NCBI RefSeq assembly: GCF_020329435.1
Contig: NZ_JAGKJK010000008.1
Location: 1-64,000, forward strand
Origin: Bradyrhizobium hereditatis
GTDB lineage: Bacteria; Pseudomonadota; Alphaproteobacteria; Rhizobiales; Xanthobacteraceae
Length of the DNA stretch: 64,000 nt
Direction: 5' to 3'
Shown: one piece after another, positions 26,258-35,014 of the stretch
How the letters are laid out: each line of letters begins with the position of its first letter
Position numbering within the stretch: the stretch's first letter is position 1
The notes under the pieces: model-generated
Told to the model about the DNA's origin: nothing
Databases searched by the model: none
What the model saw: only the letters and a program-made list of their open reading frames with translations
Position numbers and translations under genes: made by a program

Positions 26258-26572
26258 TTAGGCAGCCTTCTTTTTGGAAGCGGGGACGTCGAGCACGCCC
26301 ATGATGTCGGACTCCTTCATGATCAGGAGCTCCTGGCCGTCGATCTTGACCTCGGTGCCCGACCACTTGCCGAACAGCACGCGGTCACCGACCTTGAGGT
26401 CGATCGGGATCAGCTTGCCGGTTTCGTCACGGCCGCCGGGGCCAACAGCGACGACTTCACCCTGGGAGGGCTTTTCCTTGGCAGTGTCCGGAATGATGAT
26501 GCCGCCAGCGGTCTTCTCTTCTGCGTCGATGCGTTTGACGACGACGCGGTCGTGAAGCGGACGGAAGTTCAT
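26258..26572 (-). CDS. groES: 10-kDa co-chaperonin GroES
   Basis: The 104-residue protein has the GroES signature 'FRPLHDRVVVKRIDAEEKTAGGIIIPDTAKEKP', the glycine-rich mobile loop and a beta-barrel ending in 'LLIMKESDIMGVLD'. It caps the GroEL ring. The ATG is preceded by AGGAGG. First gene of the operon; a CIRCE-like inverted repeat lies about 130 nt upstream. Confidence 0.97.
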   Translation of the reverse strand: MNFRPLHDRVVVKRIDAEEKTAGGIIIPDTAKEKPSQGEVVAVGPGGRDETGKLIPIDLKVGDRVLFGKWSGTEVKIDGQELLIMKESDIMGVLDVPASKKKAA

Positions 26573-26703
26573 GCAGTCCTCCTAAACGTTTGGAAATGTT
26601 GCCGAATTCTGGATTTTTGGCAGTCCGTGCCGGCGAGTGCCAGCGCGGCTGCGGCTGATTTAGGCCAGACTTGTTTTGGGGACAAGGGCTTCTAACAGAA
26701 AAA

Positions 26704-26730
26704 TTGGCACTCAAACATGGCGTCTGCCAA
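26704..26730 (-). promoter_or_regulatory. Degenerate CIRCE-like element upstream of groES
   Basis: TTGGCACTC-N9-GTCTGCCAA has the CIRCE geometry (TTAGCACTC-N9-GAGTGCTAA): one arm matches 8 of 9, the other 6 of 9, with the exact 9-nt spacer. Compensatory changes make the repeat AAAATTGGCA / TGCCAATTTT perfectly complementary instead. It may be a weakened HrcA site. Confidence 0.5.
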
Positions 26731-26952
26731 TTTTACGCGGCATGATTAACGGGCCCTGCGGATGCGCCGGACCCTTATTAGCACGTGCGGTAAGCTGCTG
26801 CTAACGTGCGAATTTTTCAACACATCATTAAACATTTAGGCTTGTGATAGGTTGGTATCGTGCGTCACATTTCGCTCATGTGAGCGCATCTCCGCCGGGG
26901 TGGCTCGGTGTGGGCCACCAGGACAATGCGCTCCAGAAATGGAGGTATTGGC

Positions 26953-27240
26953 ATGGTCTCGCGGGTTGGTTTTGTTTCCGATGACTTCCGGAAGCAGGTG
27001 CTGGGTTACGGGCTGACGACGGCGCAAATCCTGTATCGGATGCCGGATCACCCTTCATTGCTGCAGACCTATGTCTGGCAGAACTACGATCTCTGTCCGA
27101 AATTCCCGGCGCTGCAGGACTTCCTCGCTTTCTGGCAGGAAAAGCTCGATGGCCCGCTGTTTTCCGTCACGGTTGCCCATTCCAGGCTGATCAAGCCTGC
27201 CGAGCTGCGCGCGGTCGACGGGGTGTTCAAGCTGCATTGA
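26953..27240 (+). CDS. usg: Usg family protein
   Basis: The 95-residue protein matches the short alphaproteobacterial Usg family: 'FRKQVLGYGLTTAQILYRMPDHPSLLQTYVWQNYDLCPKFP' is its hallmark region (about residues 9-50). Its function is not established. GGAGG at 26941-26945 supports the ATG at 26953; the frame is open to 26908. A short palindrome CGCTCA-TG-TGAGCG at 26873-26886 precedes it. It is divergent from groESL. Confidence 0.85.
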   Translation: MVSRVGFVSDDFRKQVLGYGLTTAQILYRMPDHPSLLQTYVWQNYDLCPKFPALQDFLAFWQEKLDGPLFSVTVAHSRLIKPAELRAVDGVFKLH

Positions 27241-27252
27241 TATTCGGGCCGT

Positions 27253-27340
27253 GTAGGGTGGGTTAGCGCAGCGTAACCCGCCATGCTTCCGCTGCCGCGC
27301 GCTCTTCGGTGGGTTACGCCTTCGGCTAACCCACCCTACG
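27253..27340. repeat. Inverted repeat, type G (GTAGGGTGGGTTAG)
   Basis: Perfect 14-bp arms at 27253-27266 and 27326-27339, with inner GTAACC-type pairing. It fills most of the gap between usg and the cupin gene. Confidence 0.7.
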
Positions 27341-27390
27341 CAGGCGAATTGGTGTTAGCCTCTCCGCGACAAACAAAAAGGGAGGCAGAA

Positions 27391-27930
27391 ATGGCCAAGC
27401 GGAAGGTGGCATCACGGCCGGCGGCGCAGCCCGCCGTCAGGAAGAAGTGGTCGGGTCACAAGACGGCGGCCAAGTCTTCAGCTCGCAAGACCATAAAATC
27501 CAAAGGACGCGTGTCGAAAGCCAAGCCGGCCAAGAAGGCGCGGCCGAAGCAGACCATCGCGATCAGCCATCACCGCGAAGAGGACTTCAAGGCCGACGGG
27601 CTGCGCCCTTACGCAAAGTATCGCGACCTCGGCATCAAGGATGCGACCCACGGCCTCGCACAGGCGCATGTGATCCGCCTGCAGGGGCCCTGCAATCCGG
27701 CGGAAGTTTCAAAGCTGCATTACCACGACGTCGAATTTCAGATGGTCTACGTGCTCAAGGGCTGGGTGAAGACCTACATGGAAGGGCAGGGCGAGACGCT
27801 GATGAAGGAAGGCAGCGCCTGGACCCAGCCGCCGCGCATCAAGCATCTGATCATGGATTATTCCGACGACGCGGAATTGCTGGAAGTGATCCTGCCGGCG
27901 GATTTCAAGACGGTGGAATTGGCGTCGTAA
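27391..27930 (+). CDS. Cupin-domain protein with Lys-rich N-terminal tail
   Basis: In this 179-residue protein, residues 1-65 are strongly basic and Ala/Lys-rich (AKRKVASRPAAQPAVRKKW, 'KSKGRVSKAKPAKKARPK'), like histone-H1-type tails. Residues about 75-175 form a single cupin barrel: 'HVIRLQGPCNPAEVSKLHYH' with metal-type His, 'FQMVYVLKGWVKTYMEGQGE', then PPRIKHLIMDYSDDAELLEV. It may be a small-molecule or metal-binding protein held to nucleic acid by its tail; that is inference. GGAGG is 6 nt before the ATG at 27391. Confidence 0.78.
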   Translation: MAKRKVASRPAAQPAVRKKWSGHKTAAKSSARKTIKSKGRVSKAKPAKKARPKQTIAISHHREEDFKADGLRPYAKYRDLGIKDATHGLAQAHVIRLQGPCNPAEVSKLHYHDVEFQMVYVLKGWVKTYMEGQGETLMKEGSAWTQPPRIKHLIMDYSDDAELLEVILPADFKTVELAS

Positions 27931-27951
27931 GGACGGCGCTTACGCCAACGC

Positions 27952-28043
27952 TCGTCATGGCCGGGCTTGACCCGGCCATCCATCTCGCTTCGCAAGACTC
28001 TCTCCCAATTGATGGATGCCCGGGTCAAGCCCGGGCATGACGA
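27952..28043. repeat. Inverted repeat, type H (GTCATGGCCGGGCTTGACCC)
   Basis: Ends TCGTCATG...GGGCTTGACC and GGTCAAGCCC...CATGACGA are complementary, with inner CATCCAT / ATGGATG. A related copy is at 43770-43844. It sits between the convergent cupin and symporter genes. Confidence 0.7.
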
Positions 28044-28044
28044 A

Positions 28045-29295
28045 CTAGATCAAAACCCCCACCACCGCACCCATCAGGCACGTCGTCAGCGTCCCTGACA
28101 CGATCGACTTCAACCCCAGCGCGTTGATCTCCTCGCGCCGCTCCGGCGCCATGGTGCCGAGGCCGCCGATCATGATGCCGAGGCTGGCGAAGTTGGCGAA
28201 TCCGCACATCGCATAGAGCATGATCAGCCGCGAGCGCGGGTCGAGCGCATCCGTCCCGAGCTTTGACAGCTCGAGATAGGCGATCAACTCGTTGAGCACG
28301 GTCTTGGTCCCCATCAGGCTGCCTGCCGTGACGGCCTGCGGCCAAGGCAAGCCGATCAGCCAGCACACCGGCGCCATCAAGTAGCCGAGGAGGCGCTGCA
28401 GCGAGATTTTCGCGCCGCCGATTTCGGGCAACAGGCCGAGGATGGCGTTGGCGAGATAGACCAGCGCCACCAATACCAAAAGCATTGCGACGATGTTGAG
28501 AAGCAGCTCAAGTCCCGCGGTGGTGCCCTTGACGATCGCGTCCATGGTCGAGGACGTCTGCATGTCAGGATCTTCCAATGATCCGCCGGTGCGCTTGTCT
28601 GATGTCTCCGGCACCATGATCAGGCTGATCAGGATCGCTGCCGGCGCGCCGAGCACGGATGCAATGACAAAATGCGCGGCTGCGTCGGGGATCAGCGGCG
28701 CGAGGAAAGTGGCGTAGAGCACCAGAACGGTACCCGCGATGCCGGCCATGCCGCCGGTCATCACCAGGAACAATTCGCTGCGCGTGAGCTGCGCCAGATA
28801 AGGGCGGATGAACAGCGGTGCCTCGACCATGCCGAGAAAGATATTGGCCGCGGCCGACAGCCCGACCGCACCGCCGACGCCGAGCGTGCGCTCCAAGAGC
28901 CATGCCATGCCGCGCACGATTGGCGGCAGCACGCGCCAGTAGAACAGCAGCGTCGTCAGGACGCTCATGACAAGCACGATCGGCAGCGCCTGGAACGCCA
29001 GCACGAAATCCGCGCCCGGCGTCTTGAGATCGAAGGGCGGCGCGCCACCGCCGACATAGCCGAACACGAAGGAGGTGCCGGCACGCGTAGCCGCCGAGAT
29101 GGTGTTGACCGCATCGTTGATGGCGCCGAACGCCTTTGCGATCGGCGGCAGCTTGAGCAGCGCAAGGGCCGTGACGATGGTGACGGCGAGGCCAATCGCC
29201 GCCTGGCGCAACGAAACCGCGCGGCGGTTTTCGCTGATCGCCCACGCGATTGCCAGCAACGCCAGCACGCCAAACGCCGATTGCAGTTGCAGCAT
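28045..29295 (-). CDS. Concentrative nucleoside transporter (NupC/CNT family)
   Basis: The 416-residue integral membrane symporter should import nucleosides with protons or sodium. CNT features: an N-terminal helix pair, 'FVFGYVGGGAPPFDLK', 'LPIVLVMSVLTTLLFYWRVL', 'LGMVEAPLFIRPYLAQLTRSE', 'LLGYLMAPVCWLIGLPW', 'GTKTVLNELIAYLEL' and 'LCGFANFASLGI'-type region near the end. The ATG at 29295 begins the first helix; the frame is open to 29508 but runs through a repeat. Divergent from the MFS gene. Confidence 0.93.
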   Translation of the reverse strand: MLQLQSAFGVLALLAIAWAISENRRAVSLRQAAIGLAVTIVTALALLKLPPIAKAFGAINDAVNTISAATRAGTSFVFGYVGGGAPPFDLKTPGADFVLAFQALPIVLVMSVLTTLLFYWRVLPPIVRGMAWLLERTLGVGGAVGLSAAANIFLGMVEAPLFIRPYLAQLTRSELFLVMTGGMAGIAGTVLVLYATFLAPLIPDAAAHFVIASVLGAPAAILISLIMVPETSDKRTGGSLEDPDMQTSSTMDAIVKGTTAGLELLLNIVAMLLVLVALVYLANAILGLLPEIGGAKISLQRLLGYLMAPVCWLIGLPWPQAVTAGSLMGTKTVLNELIAYLELSKLGTDALDPRSRLIMLYAMCGFANFASLGIMIGGLGTMAPERREEINALGLKSIVSGTLTTCLMGAVVGVLI

Positions 29296-29356
29296 AGGTC
29301 CCCCGAAACCCCGGGCCGGGATTATGCCTGCGCCGCGGAATTGTGAAAACCCAGCT

Positions 29357-29480
29357 CGTGTCCCGGACGCGGTGCAGCGCCTCTTGGGCGGTGCACCGCA
29401 GAGCCGGGACCCATCTCGCCACACGGAAACAGGTCCCGGCTCAGCAGCGCAGCACTTCGTGCCGCTGCGTCCGGGACACG
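29357..29480. repeat. Inverted repeat, type I (CGTGTCCCGGACGC)
   Basis: Perfect 14-bp arms at 29357-29370 and 29467-29480, with internal GTGC/GCAC-rich hairpins. It lies between two divergent transporter genes. Confidence 0.65.
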
Positions 29481-29538
29481 ATTCCCATCCGACCCCGACC
29501 ATTGACAATGGCCTTGGTGTCAGCCACCCGTCTCGACC

Positions 29539-30762
29539 ATGTCCTCGACGCTACCGGTCGGCGCCCGCGATCTGCTGAGGCGCGGGCCGTTCCTGTATTT
29601 CCTGCTGTCGCGCAGCCTCTCGCGCTTCTCCAGCCAGATCGCCGCGGTCGCGATCGGCTGGCAGATCTACGACATCACCGGCAGCGCCTTCGATCTCGGC
29701 ATGGTTGGGCTGGTGCAATTCCTGCCTACCGCGCTCCTGGTTTTCGTAGCCGGCCATGCGGCCGACCGGTTTGAGCGCAAACGCGTCGTGCAACTTTGCC
29801 AGATCGCGGAAGCAGCGACCGCGCTGTTCCTGGCGGTCTCGACCTTTGCCGGCTGGCTCAACGAGGTGCAGATCTTCGTCGCGACCTTCGTGATCGGGAT
29901 CGCCGGTGCTTTCGAGAGCCCGGCGACCGCGGCGCTATTGCCGCTGATCGCCCCAAAGGGCTCGCTGCAGCGGGCGACCGCGATTTCCTCCGGCGCCGCG
30001 CAGGTCGCGACCATCACCGGCCCCGCGCTTGGCGGTCTCGCTTATGTCGTCGCGCCGAGCCTGCCTTACCTCATCATCGTCGTCTTCTGGCTGGCGGGCG
30101 CGGTCCTGACCGGCTTCATCCGCACGGAACGGCAGGAGCTTCCGAAAGCAGATCCGACCGCCGATGATGTGTATGCCGGCGTTCGTTTCATCCGCAACAA
30201 CCCGGCGATTCTCGGCACCATCTCGCTCGACCTGTTCGCCGTGCTGCTCGGCGGCGTCACGGCGCTATTGCCGATCTATGCACGCGATATTCTGCAGAGC
30301 GGGCCGCTCGGGCTCGGCATCCTGCGCGCCGCGCCGGCGGTCGGCGCGCTCCTGATGACGGCCTATCTCGCGCGCCACACCATCAATCGCCATGTGGGCT
30401 TGCGGATGTTCCAGGCGGTGATCGTCTTTGGCGCGGCGACGGTGGTGTTTGCGCTGTCGCAATGGATGTGGCTGTCGGTGCTGGCGCTGGCGACGCTCGG
30501 CGCCGCCGACACGATCAGCGTGGTGATCCGCTTCTCGCTGGTGCAGCTCTCGACACCCGATGAGATGCGTGGCCGGGTCGGCGCGGTGAATTTCCTTTTC
30601 ATCAATGCCAGCAACCAGCTTGGCCAGTTCGAAAGCGGCATTACGGCGGCGCTATTCGGCACGGTGCCGGCCGCCGTCATCGGCGGCATCGGCACCATTG
30701 CGGTCGCGCTGCTATGGATGAAGCTATTCCCAGCGCTGCGGAAGGTGGAGCGGCTGGAGTAG
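29539..30762 (+). CDS. MFS transporter (EntS-like drug/solute exporter)
   Basis: The 407-residue protein has about 12 hydrophobic helices. The loop 2-3 motif is AGHAADRFERKRVVQLCQ. The sequence opens 'FLYFLLSRSLSRFSSQIAAVAIGWQIYDITGSAFDLGMVGL', the pattern of EntS/MFS_3-type exporters. The C-terminal half has DEMRGRVGAVNFLFINASNQLGQFESG. Substrate unknown. It is preceded by an inverted repeat and divergent from the nucleoside symporter. Confidence 0.9.
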   Translation: MSSTLPVGARDLLRRGPFLYFLLSRSLSRFSSQIAAVAIGWQIYDITGSAFDLGMVGLVQFLPTALLVFVAGHAADRFERKRVVQLCQIAEAATALFLAVSTFAGWLNEVQIFVATFVIGIAGAFESPATAALLPLIAPKGSLQRATAISSGAAQVATITGPALGGLAYVVAPSLPYLIIVVFWLAGAVLTGFIRTERQELPKADPTADDVYAGVRFIRNNPAILGTISLDLFAVLLGGVTALLPIYARDILQSGPLGLGILRAAPAVGALLMTAYLARHTINRHVGLRMFQAVIVFGAATVVFALSQWMWLSVLALATLGAADTISVVIRFSLVQLSTPDEMRGRVGAVNFLFINASNQLGQFESGITAALFGTVPAAVIGGIGTIAVALLWMKLFPALRKVERLE

Positions 30763-30863
30763 GGGCAGCCGGCGGCGGGATTATTTCCAGATTGCTAACG
30801 CCGAGACCCGCTTTTCCCGCTGTCATTGACCGGGGATTAAACGCGCGCCGCTATCATCCCGGC

Positions 30864-32143
30864 ATGATCCGGATCGGACAGCGTCAGTTCGAAGTGCCGC
30901 TTTGGCTGTGGGTGGCCGTGCCGCTCGCATGGGCGATGTATGCCGCTTACGGCGCTACAATCTATCTGCGCATTGCGAACCTTCCCGACGGATACTTCCT
31001 CCTGACCATGAAGCTCTGTGCGGGAGGAGCGCTGGCGGGCTTTATCCTCTCCGACCTTGCGCGCCGATCAATCCTGCCTGGTACGATCTGATCGTCCTGG
31101 CGTTGGCGAGCTTTGCGGTATCGTCGCTGGCGATCGACTGGCTGGTGGTTGCCGTGGGGGAAGTGCCCGACGTCATCGCGGGAGTTGCGATCAGAGCGGC
31201 GATCTCGATCGGTGTAGAGTTTAAAGGCGCGCGGCTGCCGTTTGCGACGAACACTCTCGTACTGATCGGCTGTGGTCTCATCCTGGCGCTGTTGCTCACC
31301 CTTGCCAGCCGTTACCTGCTTGGCCTTCCGTGGTCGGCTGCGGATACGCGCCGGGAATTCCGGGCAAATCTGGTCGGCGCATATGTCTGGCTGACGATCG
31401 CGTTCGGCGGCTATCTTGCCATTCGCTCAGCGTATCAGTTGCCGCTCGGCCATCCCGCCAGCGCCGTGCCGCGCTGGCTGCCCGTCGCCGGTGCCTGCCT
31501 CAGTGCGATTGCGGCTCTCGCCGCGCAGCTATGGCTCGCTGATCGCGTGCGCCGCGAACGCAATCCCCGCCATAGTCTGAAAGTTGGGGCGCTGGCTTTG
31601 GCCTGTGCTTTCGCGTGGTTCTACAGCCCCGGCATATTCGGCCACACCGGCTTCAGGCTCATGAACAACCAGGTTCGTCCGGCGCTGCGCGCGCTGCACA
31701 TCCTGCCTACCCCCGACATTGCTGTTGCCGGATATCGCGTCGACGTTCCCTATCACGACGTCAAAGTCTTCATAGGTCCTGCAATGCCCGACGGCGCGAC
31801 GTCGTTTGTCGTGGTGCCCATGCCGGACGAGTACGGGCTAACCTCGATCAGTCGCAACCCGCAGGTCCACATCGCGCGGCGCGATATCACGCAGCGGGAG
31901 ATGACAAGGTTCTTCTGGTTCGACTCTCGAAAGGAGCTCGATGAACTGCAGGCCGCACGACGTGGCGAGGACGCCGTCGTTCGAGTTCCGCTCGGCGTGA
32001 TGGACGGCCTCGCGTTCCGCAGCGACGAGTATCCTCTGGTGGATGTCCGGCTGATCGGATTTGGTAAAGCGACCCCGACGGAAGCGGCGGAGCAGGCGTT
32101 GCGCCGGTTTTTGCGCGAACGCCTGCAGCGCGTGAACGGCTAG
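30864..32143 (+). pseudogene. Frameshifted integral membrane protein gene
   Basis: The N-terminal part reads in one frame from ATG 30864 (MIRIGQRQFEVPLWLWVAVP, two helices) and hits a stop at 31089-31091. The rest continues in another frame from about 31075 ('WYDLIVLALASFAVSSLAID') to 32143 with four or five more helices and a soluble tail. One indel near 31075-31088 would restore a protein of about 425 residues. Both halves keep normal codon character, so the lesion is recent, a sequencing error, or a recoding site. I do not recognise the family. It overlaps the convergent SDR gene by 4 nt. Confidence 0.7.
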
Positions 32144-32904
32144 CCTCGCCCCACGAACGGCATCTTGGTCGCCATGACCGTCATGAACAGCACGTTGGCA
32201 TCCAGCGGCAGGCCGGCCATGTAGGCGACGGCATCGCCGACCGCCTTTGCGTCCATGCGCGGCTCGTGCTTCATCGTGCCGTCGGGCTGCATCACGCCGG
32301 GGCCGGCGACCATGCGGTCTGTCATCGGCGTGGCGGCATTGCCGATGTCGATCTGACCGACGGCGATGTCGTACATGCGGCCATCGAGATTGGAGGACTT
32401 GGTCAGGCCGGTGATCGCGTGCTTGGTGGAGGTATAGGCCGCGGAGAATGGGCGCGGGGCGTGCGCCGAGATCGAGCCGTTGTTGATGATGCGGCCGCCG
32501 CGCGGGTTCTGGTCCTTCATGATGCGGAAGGCGTGCTGCGTGCACAGAAAGGGACCGGTGAGGTTGGTGTTCACCACCGCCTGCCACTGCTCGAGGCTGA
32601 GGTCTTCGAAATTCACCGGCGGCGCGCCCATGCCGGCATTGTTGAAGAGAACGTCGAGCCGGCCGTAAGTATCCTTCACCTTGGCGAACAGCGCCGCAAT
32701 CGAATCCGGCTTGGTCATGTCGGCCGAAACGCACAGGCTCTTGCCCACATTGCCGCCGAGCTTCTGGGTCTCCTCCAGCATCTCCATGCGACGTCCGGCG
32801 AGCACCACGGTGAAGCCGGCATTCATCAGCGCCAGCGATGCCGCGCGTCCGACGCCGGTGCCGGCACCGGTTACGAGCGCGATCTTGTTTGTTGCGTCGG
32901 CCAT
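32140..32904 (-). CDS. Short-chain dehydrogenase/reductase
   Basis: The 254-residue classical SDR has the NAD(P)-binding TGAGTGVGRAASLALMNAG near residue 12, NNAGMGAPP, a catalytic Ser in 'IINNGSISAHAPRPFSAAYTSTKHA' and the YxxxK pair (Y-T-S-T-K). It oxidises or reduces an alcohol/carbonyl group; the substrate is not inferable. The ATG at 32904 gives the standard length. It lies 13 nt downstream of the Anbu peptidase gene on the same strand and may be cotranscribed with it. Confidence 0.9.
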   Translation of the reverse strand: MADATNKIALVTGAGTGVGRAASLALMNAGFTVVLAGRRMEMLEETQKLGGNVGKSLCVSADMTKPDSIAALFAKVKDTYGRLDVLFNNAGMGAPPVNFEDLSLEQWQAVVNTNLTGPFLCTQHAFRIMKDQNPRGGRIINNGSISAHAPRPFSAAYTSTKHAITGLTKSSNLDGRMYDIAVGQIDIGNAATPMTDRMVAGPGVMQPDGTMKHEPRMDAKAVGDAVAYMAGLPLDANVLFMTVMATKMPFVGRG

Positions 32905-32917
32905 TGTTTCCTCGCCT

Positions 32918-33676
32918 TCAGTTCTTTGTTTCTGTTTGGGTTTTGTAGGGTGGTCTCGGGATATTCTGATGCGCCGCGCGCAGCGCTGCCGACCAGCGCG
33001 AGCGCAGATCGTGGAAATAGGGCTCGCCCGCCTCGATGCGGTGGTTGAGATCGGCTTCGCAGGCATCCGCCCGCACCACCAGCACGTCGATCGGAAGGCC
33101 AACGCCGAGATTGGAACGCATGGTCGAATCCATCGAGATCAGGCCGGTCTTCAGCGCCTCGTAGAGCTCGACGTCGTAATGCATCGCGCGGTCCAGCACT
33201 GGCTTTCCGTATTTATGCTCGCCGATCTGCAAATACGGCGTGTCGGTGGTGCACTCGATGAAATTGCCGGCGGTGTAGACCATGAACAGCCGCATCCGCG
33301 AGCCCTTGATCTGTCCGCCGAACAGGAAGGAGACGTCGAAGGAGACGTCCTCGGATCGCAGCGCCGGGCCTTCGGTGGCATGGACCAGGCGGATGGCTCG
33401 CCCGATACGCTGCGCCGCCTGGAACATGGTCGGCGCGTTCATCAGCGTCTCGACCTCGCCGGTGTTTGGATCCTCGATGCCCTCGGTCAATGTCGAAAGC
33501 ACCGACTGGCTGATCGCCAAATTGCCGGCGCTGGCAATCGCCATGATGCGCTCGCCGGGTTTTGAGAAAATATGCAGCTTGCGGAAGGTCGAGACGTTGT
33601 CGAGGCCGGCATTGGTGCGGGTATCCGCGATCATGACCAGACCGTCCCGCACTAGAATTCCGCAACAATAGGTCAT
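32918..33676 (-). CDS. Anbu-type proteasome-like peptidase
   Basis: The 252-residue member of the Ntn-hydrolase proteasome/HslV superfamily is of the bacterial 'Anbu' branch. After Met removal the protein starts Thr-Tyr-Cys-Cys-Gly, giving a catalytic N-terminal Thr1 with Asp17 (VMIADTRTNAG) and a Lys at about 32 (TFRKLH). The fold continues through 'IMAIASAGNLAISQSVL', 'EDVSFDVSFLFGGQIKGSRMRLFMVY', 'QIGEHKYGKPVLDRA' and 'STMRSNLGVGLPIDVLVVRAD'. The ATG at 33676 is chosen because it exposes Thr1. Upstream on the same strand lie transglutaminase, alpha-E and ATP-grasp genes, the partners usually seen with Anbu. Confidence 0.92.
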   Translation of the reverse strand: MTYCCGILVRDGLVMIADTRTNAGLDNVSTFRKLHIFSKPGERIMAIASAGNLAISQSVLSTLTEGIEDPNTGEVETLMNAPTMFQAAQRIGRAIRLVHATEGPALRSEDVSFDVSFLFGGQIKGSRMRLFMVYTAGNFIECTTDTPYLQIGEHKYGKPVLDRAMHYDVELYEALKTGLISMDSTMRSNLGVGLPIDVLVVRADACEADLNHRIEAGEPYFHDLRSRWSAALRAAHQNIPRPPYKTQTETKN

Positions 33677-33803
33677 TCCAAGTCCCCGAGCGCGTCCATT
33701 TTCGGCGGCCAAACTAGTAGCCAATTTCGAAGGGGCATCCAACCCCAATTCCCCGTGGCGCGCTATCCGTCGGGCGACCAAGACATCCCGAAGGCGGGCA
33801 GGC

Positions 33804-34040
33804 ATGCAGAAATCAGCTTTGGCAAGTTCGGTTGTCGTGACGCTCCTCTTGGCCGCGCCCGTGCGCTGGCAGGTCCCTGGGAAGACCGCATGGTGGCCTA
33901 CAACCGCGGCGACTACGTTCCCGCGATCCGCCTGTTCCGCCCGCTGGCCGAACAAGAAAATCCGAAGGCGCAAACCAGATTGGAACCATGTATCGCACGG
34001 GCGACATATAGAGCAATGACGGCGAAGGAGCGTCCGGCCC
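33804..34040 (+). pseudogene. Remnant of a secreted Sel1/TPR-repeat protein gene
   Basis: Three frames join into one recognisable protein start. A signal peptide (MQKSALASSVVVTLLLAAPV) begins at 33804. A shift at about 33865 leads to 'AGPWEDRMVAYNRGDYVPAIRLFRPLAEQENPKAQTRL', the opening of a Sel1-like repeat. A second shift at about 33982 gives GTMYRTGDI and a stop. The rest of the gene is missing; it runs into the 3' end of the transglutaminase gene on the other strand. This remnant is the only content of the 364-nt gap 33677-34040. Confidence 0.65.
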
Positions 34041-34883
34041 CTACGACTGCGACTGGCTCTGCCATTGGCTCGGCCGCCCAACCTGTTCGACCTTGACCGC
34101 GACCGTCAGCGTCTCGTTGCCGCCGCCATAACGGGTGCCACGCACAGGAGCTGCGCCGAGGTAATCGAGCCCGATGGCGACGCGGGCGTGTGCATCCGTG
34201 GTGCAGATGCCGTTGGCGGCGTCGAAGCCGACCCAGCCGAGGTCAGGCACATGCGCTTCTGCCCAGGCGTGTCCCGCCTGCTGATGAACGGTGCCGTCGG
34301 CGCGTAGCAGGTGGCCGGAAACGAACCGCGCCGGCACGCCGCCGGAACGGGCGCAGGCGATGAAGATGTGCGCATAGTCCTGGCAGACGCCGCGCTTGAG
34401 CCCGAACGCTTCCGCGGCCGACGTGCCCGAATGGGTCGGGTCCTCGTCGAACGTCATGTGCTCGTTGATCTGCACCATGAGCGCGTGCAGGAAGCCGAGC
34501 ACGTCGCCGTCGGATTCCGCGCGCAGCTCGCGGACAAACGTCGCCATCGCCGGATTGACCGAGGTCAGCGCGGTCTGGCGCAGGAACAGGCTAGCCGGAA
34601 AGCGCTCGTCGGTGCCGCGCAGCACGCCTTCGGTGTCGTGGGTCTCGAGCAGGCCCTCGACATGGATACTGAGATCGGAGATGGGCCCATGGGTGAGCAC
34701 ATGGGTGACATTGCCGAAGGCATCCTGGTGCATGTCGAGCCGGGAATCGGTCGAGACGTCGATCTGCCATTCGGCGACATATTGCCCGTCATGGCTGCCG
34801 GGCGTCATGCGCAGGATCTGGATCACGCCCGAGGCGGCAGGCTCATAGCGATAGGTCGTGGTGTGGGCAATTCGCAGGCGCAT
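34041..34883 (-). CDS. Transglutaminase-like protein (Anbu cluster)
   Basis: The 280-residue protein has an N-terminal beta domain beginning 'RLRIAHTTTYRYEPAASGV' (bacterial transglutaminase N type). The papain-like core has catalytic Cys in KRGVCQDYAHIFIACARSGG, His in 'QQAGHAWAEAHVPDLGW' and Asp in 'GFDAANG'. It may act as a cysteine peptidase or amide-bond transferase. The start ATG at 34883 gives the conserved N-terminus; the longer open frame runs into a repeat. The gene follows the alpha-E gene on the same strand, separated by repeat D (34904-35006). Confidence 0.92.
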   Translation of the reverse strand: MRLRIAHTTTYRYEPAASGVIQILRMTPGSHDGQYVAEWQIDVSTDSRLDMHQDAFGNVTHVLTHGPISDLSIHVEGLLETHDTEGVLRGTDERFPASLFLRQTALTSVNPAMATFVRELRAESDGDVLGFLHALMVQINEHMTFDEDPTHSGTSAAEAFGLKRGVCQDYAHIFIACARSGGVPARFVSGHLLRADGTVHQQAGHAWAEAHVPDLGWVGFDAANGICTTDAHARVAIGLDYLGAAPVRGTRYGGGNETLTVAVKVEQVGRPSQWQSQSQS

Positions 34884-34903
34884 TGGGCGTCTCTTCTTTC
34901 GCA

Positions 34904-35006
34904 CGTCATTCCGGGGCGATGCGAAGCATCGAACTATGGTGCGCAATTGCGCACCTGAGAATCTCGAGATTCCGGGTTCGGCTCTGCGAGCCGCCCCGGA
35001 ATGACG
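34904..35006. repeat. Intergenic repeat, type D (second copy)
   Basis: Same ends and core as the copy at 4228-4326 (CGTCATTCCGGGGCGATGCG ... GCCCCGGAATGACG, 'gaatctcgagattccgggttc'). It lies between two cistrons of the Anbu-associated cluster and will form a long hairpin in their transcript. Confidence 0.8.
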
Positions 35007-35014
35007 GTGGTTGG

